From JBOHUX01 sp050734915 (GTDB taxonomy: Bacteria > Chloroflexota > Dormibacteria > Dormibacterales > Dormibacteraceae): 15,948 nucleotides of DNA. How positions within the stretch are numbered: the first letter of the stretch is position 1; each line of letters starts with the position of its first letter. Location: assembly GCA_050734915.1 (NCBI GenBank), contig JBOHUX010000041.1, forward strand, positions 1 to 15,948, read 5' to 3'. The position numbers and the translations under genes are program-made. This document shows positions 7,529-12,788 of this stretch, one piece after another. Under the pieces are notes generated by a model that saw only the letters and a program-made list of their open reading frames with translations, was not told the origin of the DNA and did no database searches.

Positions 7529-8365
7529 GTGAACCGCCTCGATCCCGTCTCCGCCGGCGCCTCACCCGACGTCGATCCGGCCGCCGCCTGGAGCCGGCTG
7601 GTCGAGGAGCGGGCGGCCCAGATTGGAGGCGCCCGGCCTCCCGACTTCTGGGACCGGCGGGCGGCCGCCTACCGGACCGCGACCGAGGGCGAGGGCGAGG
7701 CGGACCCCTTCCTAGCCTTCATGGAGCCGTTCTGCCGTCCTCGCCTGAGCCTCATCGACGTCGGGGCCGGCGCCGGGCGCCACACCACGCCCCTCGCCGC
7801 ACGGCTCGACTGGGTGACCGCCGTGGAGCCCTCGCAGGGCATGCGGGAGAGCATCCCCCTCCTCGACAACGTGACCATCGTCGCCAGCACGTGGGAGGAC
7901 GCGGAGGTGGCGGTGGCGGACCTCGTGATCTGCTGCCACGTCCTCTACTCGATTCGCGAGCCGATCCCCTTCATCGAGAAGCTGGAGATGAGCGCTCGCG
8001 AGCGGGTGTTCGTGCAGATGCGCGACGGCCAGCTCCGCCACCCGGCGGAGCGGATCTGGGAGGAGCTCTCCCGGCGGCCCCGCTCCCCCCAGCCCGAGTT
8101 CGGCGATCTGTGCCGGCTGCTCCGCCGGCTGGGCGTGGAGCCGGAGCTGGCGTGGCTGCGCCGGCCGCTGCGCCAGCGGTTCTCGAGCCTGGAGCAGGCG
8201 CTCGAGGACTGCCGGCTCCGGGTCGGGGACAGCTGGGACGAGACGGTGGGCCGGGCCTGGCTCGAGGCTCATCTGGAGCCCGACGGCGGCGACGCTCTGG
8301 TTCACAGGGGAGGCGAGATGGTCTCCGGGGTCGCCCACTGGGAGCCACGGACACCGAGCGCTTGA
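7529..8365 (+). CDS. Class I SAM-dependent methyltransferase, operon gene 1
   Basis: A 278-residue protein with a SAM-binding Rossmann core. Motif I, LIDVGAGAGRHT, is at 75-86, Glu100 ends the second strand (TAVEPSQGM), TWEDAEV lies near 121-127, and DLVICCHVLYSI at 131-142 is strand 4. The N-terminal helix DFWDRRAAAYR (39-49) is typical of small-molecule methyltransferases. The C-terminal third is Arg/Leu-rich and probably forms the lid. The frame is open far upstream, but that translation is only antisense to the exporter. The GTG at 7529 is the first plausible start and lies 7 bases after a TACCAT box. The stop codon overlaps the next gene's TTG start in TTGA, which points to translational coupling. 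The substrate is unknown; it could be a metabolite shared with the acetyltransferase and flavoprotein downstream. Confidence 0.85.
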   Translation: MNRLDPVSAGASPDVDPAAAWSRLVEERAAQIGGARPPDFWDRRAAAYRTATEGEGEADPFLAFMEPFCRPRLSLIDVGAGAGRHTTPLAARLDWVTAVEPSQGMRESIPLLDNVTIVASTWEDAEVAVADLVICCHVLYSIREPIPFIEKLEMSARERVFVQMRDGQLRHPAERIWEELSRRPRSPQPEFGDLCRLLRRLGVEPELAWLRRPLRQRFSSLEQALEDCRLRVGDSWDETVGRAWLEAHLEPDGGDALVHRGGEMVSGVAHWEPRTPSA

Positions 8366-9249
8366 GCCCCGGCGCCGGGACGCCGCCGGATCCCCCCGCC
8401 GCCCTCCTCGAGATCCGTCCGCTGCGGGCGGCCGACCAGGATCGGGTTCTGGAGCTGGTCGCCGACGTCTGGGACGGCCACGACTACATCGCCGAGGCGT
8501 TCGACCGCTGGATCGCCGATCCCGGCGCCTGGTTCCAGGGCGCGGAGCTGGACGGATTCCTGGTCGGGCTGCAGCGCCTGCGACCACTCGGTCCCGGCCT
8601 CCTCTGGTACGAGGGACTGCGGGTGAAGTCCAGCCACCGTCGCCAGGGCATCGCCCGGAGGATGCTGGCGGGGGCGCTCGCGCAGGCACTGGCGATGGGC
8701 TTCCGGGAGATCCGGCTGGTCACCGCCAACCCGGCCGCTCGCGGGCTCTTCGAGTCGGCCGGCTTCCGGCTCCTGGTCTCGCCCCGCCTCTGGGAGGCCG
8801 GCCGCATCGAGGGCGGCGAGCCGGCCCGGATCCCCGCCCCCGACGAGGCGCCGGCGCTCGCGGAGATGGTCCGCGCCGACCCCGCCCTGAGCGCCTACGG
8901 GGGTGTCACGGCGGACTTCAACGGGGCGCGCGACCTCGACGCGATCGAGCTGGGACGGCTGGCCGGGATGGGGCGCCTGCGGGTGGGCGCCGGGGGACGC
9001 GCGCTGGCCGTGATCCGGCCCGCCCGCAACCGCGCGCGCCTCAACGTCACCTTCCTGGCCGGCCGGGGGGGAGCGCTCCGCGACCTCCTCATGGCGCTGC
9101 GCGTGGAGGCTGACGCCGACGACCTCGAGGGGGTGAGCCTGGCGGCGCCGCCGGAGCACCCCGCCGCCGGAGACCTGGAGGCGGTCGGTTACGATTTGCG
9201 CCCTGACTTCCAGGGCCACATCTACTCATTGAGGACGTTGACAGGCTGA
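8362..9249 (+). CDS. Two-domain GNAT-family N-acetyltransferase
   Basis: A 295-residue protein with an N-terminal GNAT domain at about 15-140. The acetyl-CoA pyrophosphate loop is RRQGIARRML (93-102), preceded by the LRVKSSH strand, and the domain closes with NPAARGLFESAGFR (123-136), the classic C-terminal GNAT strand-helix. A second, weaker GNAT-like half follows (about 152-293): ALAVIRPARN and LNVTFLAGRGG resemble the fold, but the Q/RxxGxA loop is missing, so it is probably structural or substrate-binding. The TTG start at 8362 is chosen because it overlaps the upstream TGA (TTGA) and no other start lies near the domain boundary; the upstream part of the frame is an out-of-frame reading of the methyltransferase. 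Its TGA overlaps the next ATG by one base. It would acetylate an amine on an unknown small molecule or protein. Confidence 0.85.
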   Translation: MSPGAGTPPDPPAALLEIRPLRAADQDRVLELVADVWDGHDYIAEAFDRWIADPGAWFQGAELDGFLVGLQRLRPLGPGLLWYEGLRVKSSHRRQGIARRMLAGALAQALAMGFREIRLVTANPAARGLFESAGFRLLVSPRLWEAGRIEGGEPARIPAPDEAPALAEMVRADPALSAYGGVTADFNGARDLDAIELGRLAGMGRLRVGAGGRALAVIRPARNRARLNVTFLAGRGGALRDLLMALRVEADADDLEGVSLAAPPEHPAAGDLEAVGYDLRPDFQGHIYSLRTLTG

Positions 9250-10469
9250 TGCGCCGCTACGTGATCCTGGGCAACGGCATCGCCGGACAGACGTGTGCCG
9301 AGGAGCTGCGCGCCCGCGAGCCCGACTGCTCGATCACGATGATCGCCGCCGAGCGCCACCCGCTCTACAACCGGGTCGCGCTGCCGCGCTACCTGCGCGG
9401 CCAGGTCCGCCGCGAGAAGGTCTTCATGCGCACCGTCGAGTCCTACCGGGAGAAGGGAATCGAGATCCACTTCGAGACCTGGGCCACCGAGATCGACGGA
9501 GCCGCCCGGCTGGTGAGCACCAACCGCGGGCAGCGGTTCGCGTACGACGCCCTGCTGGTCGCCACCGGTGGCCGCCCCCGGCCGCCGCCATGGCCGGGCA
9601 GCGACGAGATAGACCAGGTGCTCGGGTTCCAGACCATCGACGACACCGACGCCATCATCGAGCGGGCGGACCAGGTCGATGAGGCGCTGGTCATGGGGGG
9701 CAGCTTCATCGGCTACGAGCTGGCCGAGGGGGTGAGCTACCGGCGGCACGCGCGGGTGACTTGGATCATGCGTGGGCCCTGGTTCCTTCGCCACGTCCTC
9801 GACGCGGAGGGGGGCCGGCTCTGCCACCTACTCGGGGAGGCGCAGGGCGTGCGGTTCGTCTGCAACGACGAGGTGGCCAGGTTCAGCCGCGTCAACGGTC
9901 GCTACCTGGCGGAGACCGCGAACGGGGAGCGGATCGAGTTCGACGTCCTCACCTACGGGGTGGGGCTCGACTATTACGTCGAGCCGGTGCAGGCGGCCGG
10001 AGCCGAGCTGAAGCGTGGCATCGTCACCGATTCGCGCCTGCGCACCTCGCTTCCCGACGTGTACGCGGCGGGCGACATCGCCGTCTTCCACGACCTCATG
10101 ATCGGGCGCCACAACCAGATGGGGACCTGGGACAACGCCGAGGCGCACGGCAAGGTGGCCGCCCACAACATGGCCGGCGACGATGAGGAGTACTTCGACG
10201 TGCCCACCTACACGACGACCATGTTCGGCTCCACCCTGGCCGTGATGGGGATCACGCCCGACGTGCAGCCGGACCTGGAGTCGGTGCGGACCTTCTCCCA
10301 CGAGGAGAAGTTCTTCCGCAAGCTCTTCTTCCAGGCCGACCGGCTGGTGGGCGCGATCATGATCGGGCCGCCCAAGGGCCGCAAGAAGCTGATCGAGATC
10401 ATGCGCTCCCGGAAGCCGATCGGCGGCGCCAGGCAGGACCTTCTCGACCCCGCCAACCTGACCGGCTGA
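9249..10469 (+). CDS. FAD/NAD(P)-dependent oxidoreductase, rubredoxin/nitrite-reductase type
   Basis: A 406-residue two-dinucleotide-fold flavoprotein of the pyridine-nucleotide oxidoreductase family. The FAD fold starts immediately with VILGNGIAGQTCAEEL (5-20). ATGGRP is at 105-110, the NAD(P) fold MGGSFIGYELAEG at 149-161, and the second FAD contact YAAGDIAVF at 272-280. A TWIMRG stretch ends the second NAD(P) strand; an Arg rather than an acidic residue there could favour NADPH, which is inference. Cysteines (16, 192, 205) are isolated, with no CxxC pair, so it is not a disulfide reductase. It looks like the NADH-ferredoxin/rubredoxin reductase or NirB N-terminal type, which passes electrons to a separate iron protein; no such partner lies in the operon. 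The first ATG base is the last base of the preceding stop, and the next gene starts 4 bases after this one ends. Confidence 0.92.
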   Translation: MRRYVILGNGIAGQTCAEELRAREPDCSITMIAAERHPLYNRVALPRYLRGQVRREKVFMRTVESYREKGIEIHFETWATEIDGAARLVSTNRGQRFAYDALLVATGGRPRPPPWPGSDEIDQVLGFQTIDDTDAIIERADQVDEALVMGGSFIGYELAEGVSYRRHARVTWIMRGPWFLRHVLDAEGGRLCHLLGEAQGVRFVCNDEVARFSRVNGRYLAETANGERIEFDVLTYGVGLDYYVEPVQAAGAELKRGIVTDSRLRTSLPDVYAAGDIAVFHDLMIGRHNQMGTWDNAEAHGKVAAHNMAGDDEEYFDVPTYTTTMFGSTLAVMGITPDVQPDLESVRTFSHEEKFFRKLFFQADRLVGAIMIGPPKGRKKLIEIMRSRKPIGGARQDLLDPANLTG

Positions 10470-10473
10470 GCCG

Positions 10474-11733
10474 GTGCCGGCGGCGGTGCGACCGGCGCTC
10501 TCGGTCTCGGTCCGCGCCGCGCGGCGCCTGGCGATCGTGCGCCAGGGTCTGGCCGGGCCCGCGCCGGCCCCTGATCGAGAGGGCATCCTGGACCTGGTCG
10601 GCCGGCTCGGCTATCTGCAGCTCGACCCCACCAGCGCCGTCGCCCGCTCGCACCTGCTCGTGCTCTGGAGCCGCCTGGGGCCCTTCCGGCGCTCGGACGT
10701 GGAGCACCTCCTCTACCAGGAGCGCGCGCTCTTCGAGTACTGGTGCCACGCCGCCTCGATCGTCCCCGCCTCCGACTACCCGCTCCACCGGCTGCTGATG
10801 CGAACGTACCCGGGCACCGGGACGGCCTCCCGGCGCTGGGTGGGGGCGTGGATGGAGGAGAACCACGCGCTGCGCGCCCACATCCTCGCCGAGCTTGCGG
10901 CGCGGGGCCCCCTGCGCGCCCAGGACCTCGAGGATCGCTCGGCGCGACCGTGGCGGTCGTCGGGTTGGACTGACGGGCGGAACGTGCCCAGGATGCTGGA
11001 GATGATGTGGATGAAGGGCGAGGTGCTGGTCTCCCGCCGGTCGGCGAACGCGCGCTGGTGGGATCTCAGCGAGCGCTGCCTGGCCCCCGACACCCCGCGC
11101 GAGGAGCTCTCGGAGCGGGAGGTGGTCGAGCTCGCCGCCCAGCGGTCGCTGCGCTCCCTGGGCGTGGCCACGCCGCGGGATATCAACAGCGGCTTCACCG
11201 GGGGCCGCTATCCAGGCCTCGCCGAGACCCTCGACCGGCTTCTCGCGGCGGGCACGGTGCTCCCCGTTGGCATCCGGGACGGCGGCCGCGCGCTGGCGGG
11301 GCGCTGGCTCGTCCACGCGGACGACGCGGACACCCTCCAGGAGCTGGACGCGGGCGGGGGCTGGCATCCCCGGACCACGCTCCTCTCACCCTTCGACAAC
11401 CTGATCGCGATCGCGGACCGGGCGCGCGCCGAGCGGCTCTTCGGCTTCCGCTTCCGGCTCGAGATCTACCTGCCCAAACCCAACCGACGGTACGGCTACT
11501 TCGTGATGCCCGTCCTCCACGGCGACCGCCTGATCGGCCGCATCGACCCCGTCTTCGATCGGGCGCGAGGCATTCTGGCGGTCAAGGCGGTCCACCCCGA
11601 ACCGGAGGCGCCGATGACCCACGCCACCGGCCGGGCGATCGGCGCCGCGGTGCGGAGGCTGGGCCGGTTCCTGGGCGCTCGGGAGATCGAATACGGCGAG
11701 GTGCCCGCGGCCTGGGCGCCCGCCATCGACTAG
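10474..11733 (+). CDS. YcaQ-like winged-helix DNA glycosylase (HTH_42 family)
   Basis: A 419-residue member of the HTH_42 (AlkZ/YcaQ) superfamily, whose studied members excise alkylated bases and unhook DNA interstrand crosslinks. Motifs: YLQLDPTSAVARSH at 47-60 containing Gln49-Leu50-Asp51, the Q-hydrophobic-D catalytic signature of the YcaQ-like branch (the AlkZ branch has QxQ); LFEYWCHAASIVP at 86-98, matching FEYWxHAA in YcaQ; a winged-helix middle part; and SPFDN at 305-309 followed by RLFGF, RYGYFVMPVLHGDRLIGR and AVHPEP, the conserved C-terminal barrel. Length matches E. coli YcaQ (about 410). The GTG at 10474 is 4 bases from the previous stop, so this is the last gene of the operon. 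Arginine-rich segments suit DNA binding. Family is clear; lesion specificity is unknown. Confidence 0.9.
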   Translation: MPAAVRPALSVSVRAARRLAIVRQGLAGPAPAPDREGILDLVGRLGYLQLDPTSAVARSHLLVLWSRLGPFRRSDVEHLLYQERALFEYWCHAASIVPASDYPLHRLLMRTYPGTGTASRRWVGAWMEENHALRAHILAELAARGPLRAQDLEDRSARPWRSSGWTDGRNVPRMLEMMWMKGEVLVSRRSANARWWDLSERCLAPDTPREELSEREVVELAAQRSLRSLGVATPRDINSGFTGGRYPGLAETLDRLLAAGTVLPVGIRDGGRALAGRWLVHADDADTLQELDAGGGWHPRTTLLSPFDNLIAIADRARAERLFGFRFRLEIYLPKPNRRYGYFVMPVLHGDRLIGRIDPVFDRARGILAVKAVHPEPEAPMTHATGRAIGAAVRRLGRFLGAREIEYGEVPAAWAPAID

Positions 11734-11755
11734 GGGCAGGCCTCCTCGCGGCTCT

Positions 11756-11794
11756 CCGGCGCGCTCAGCGGCAGAAATCGTGATAGCGCGCCGG
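11756..11794 (+). terminator. Possible hairpin terminator after the four-gene operon
   Basis: Perfect 10-base arms CCGGCGCGCT (11756-11765) and AGCGCGCCGG (11785-11794) flank a 19-base loop in the 86-base gap after the glycosylase stop. The sequence after the stem (CGCCTTCTTCGG) is pyrimidine-rich but has no clean T-run, and the loop is long. It could end the operon or act as a binding site upstream of the next promoter box at 11807. Chance occurrence is less likely than for shorter repeats but not excluded. Confidence 0.35.
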
Positions 11795-11806
11795 CGCCTT
11801 CTTCGG

Positions 11807-11812
11807 TAGCCT
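11807..11812 (+). promoter_or_regulatory. Putative -10 box of the DUF2231-Rieske gene, leaderless spacing
   Basis: TAGCCT followed by exactly 7 bases and then the GTG at 11820, the same spacing as at 7516-7529. No Shine-Dalgarno site or recognisable -35 is present. It lies 12 bases after the inverted repeat at 11756-11794. Confidence 0.45.
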
Positions 11813-11819
11813 GGATGCA

Positions 11820-12707
11820 GTGGACCCCGCCCGTCCCTTCACACTCAAAGCGTCCTTGGCGAGCCGCCTCCTGGGCGCGGTGGAAGAGGCGCCCTGGTTG
11901 GAGAGGGTCAACGGCGCCGTCACTTCGGCGCTGGAACCCCTGCTCCGGCGGGCCGAGTCGTCTTTGGTCCTCGACCTCCTCCACGGCCGCTGGCTGGGAC
12001 ACGCCCTCCACCCCGTCCTGAGCGATCTTCCGATCGGCTTCTGGACGGCGTCGCTGCTCCTCGATTGGCTGGGCGCCCGCTGGTCGGCGGCCATCCTCAG
12101 CGCGGCCGGCTCGGCGAGCGCGGTCGCCACCGCGCTGTCCGGCGTCGCCGATTGGACCGTCACCGACGGCCGCGAACGCCGCCTGGGCCTCTTCCACGGC
12201 CTCGTCAACGGGGCCGCCCTGACCCTCCAGGTGGGCTCGCTCGCCGCCCGCCTGACAGGGGACCGCCGGCGGGCCCGAAGGATCTCCACGGTCGCCTGGC
12301 TGGCCGGCGTCGCCGCCGCCTACGTGGGCGGCGAGCTCGTCTTCGGCCGCGGGCTGATGGTTGACCACACCGCCTGGCTGGCGGGGCCGGACCGGTGGAC
12401 GCCCGTCCTGGGCTCCGACGACCTCGCGGAGGGTGGGACCAGGAAGGTGGAGGTGGAGGGCAGGGCGGTGCTCCTCCACCGCTGGCGCGGCGCGGTCCAC
12501 GCGCTGGAGGACACCTGCAGCCATGCCGGAGGCCCCCTTTCGGAGGGTGAGGTCGAGGATGGCTGCGTCACCTGTCCCTGGCACGGGTCGAGGTTCTCTC
12601 TCTCCGACGGAGCCGTCCTGGGGGGGCCGGCCACCTATCCCCAGCTCCGCCTCCAAGCTCGGGTGCGCAAGGGCAGGATCGAGGTCCGCGGCCGCCCGGG
12701 CATCTAG
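11820..12707 (+). CDS. DUF2231 membrane domain fused to a Rieske [2Fe-2S] domain
   Basis: A 295-residue fusion. Residues about 50-185 are a DUF2231-type four-helix membrane domain: HALHPVLSDLPIGFWTASLL at 61-80, a second helix at 88-110, the conserved His126 in LGLFHGLVN with a helix to about 144, and a last helix near 156-175. Residues about 193-293 form a Rieske ferredoxin domain with both cluster boxes: Cys233-Ser-His235 and Cys252-Pro-Trp-His255, completed by GSRFSLSDGAVLGGPATYPQL as in Rieske ferredoxins. All four ligands are present, so the cluster should form. The conserved histidines of the membrane domain could hold haem or another cofactor, making this a small membrane electron-transfer protein; that is inference. 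The GTG start lies 7 bases after a TAGCCT box. It is followed 81 bases later by the UPF0182 gene with its own box, and no oxygenase gene is nearby. Confidence 0.9.
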   Translation: MDPARPFTLKASLASRLLGAVEEAPWLERVNGAVTSALEPLLRRAESSLVLDLLHGRWLGHALHPVLSDLPIGFWTASLLLDWLGARWSAAILSAAGSASAVATALSGVADWTVTDGRERRLGLFHGLVNGAALTLQVGSLAARLTGDRRRARRISTVAWLAGVAAAYVGGELVFGRGLMVDHTAWLAGPDRWTPVLGSDDLAEGGTRKVEVEGRAVLLHRWRGAVHALEDTCSHAGGPLSEGEVEDGCVTCPWHGSRFSLSDGAVLGGPATYPQLRLQARVRKGRIEVRGRPGI

Positions 12708-12773
12708 GGCCGGCCAGGCGGCTCCCCGGGCGCTTCCCAGACTCCCCGGCCCTGCGCGGCCGCTCGCTCGGGG

Positions 12774-12779
12774 TAAGGT
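12774..12779 (+). promoter_or_regulatory. Putative -10 box of the UPF0182 gene, leaderless spacing
   Basis: TAAGGT is followed by 9 bases and then the ATG at 12789, the same distance as at thyX. The bases between contain no purine-rich ribosome-binding site. No -35 match is seen in the preceding GC-rich stretch, which holds only weak inverted repeats. Confidence 0.42.
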
Positions 12780-12788
12780 TCGGTTCGC

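Noticed and set aside
7495..8361. Upstream part of the frame continuous with the GNAT gene
   Set aside because: It is an out-of-frame reading of the methyltransferase gene, rich in Arg/Gly/Pro. The GNAT fold starts just after the TTG at 8362.
9238..9243. TTGACA, a consensus -35 hexamer, just before the oxidoreductase gene
   Set aside because: No TAnnnT box lies 15-19 bases downstream, and the gene is coupled to the GNAT gene by an overlapping stop/start.
12706..12753. Inverted repeat AGGGCCGG / CCGGCCCT after the Rieske gene
   Set aside because: 8-base arms with a 32-base loop in very GC-rich DNA and no T-run; not convincing as a terminator.
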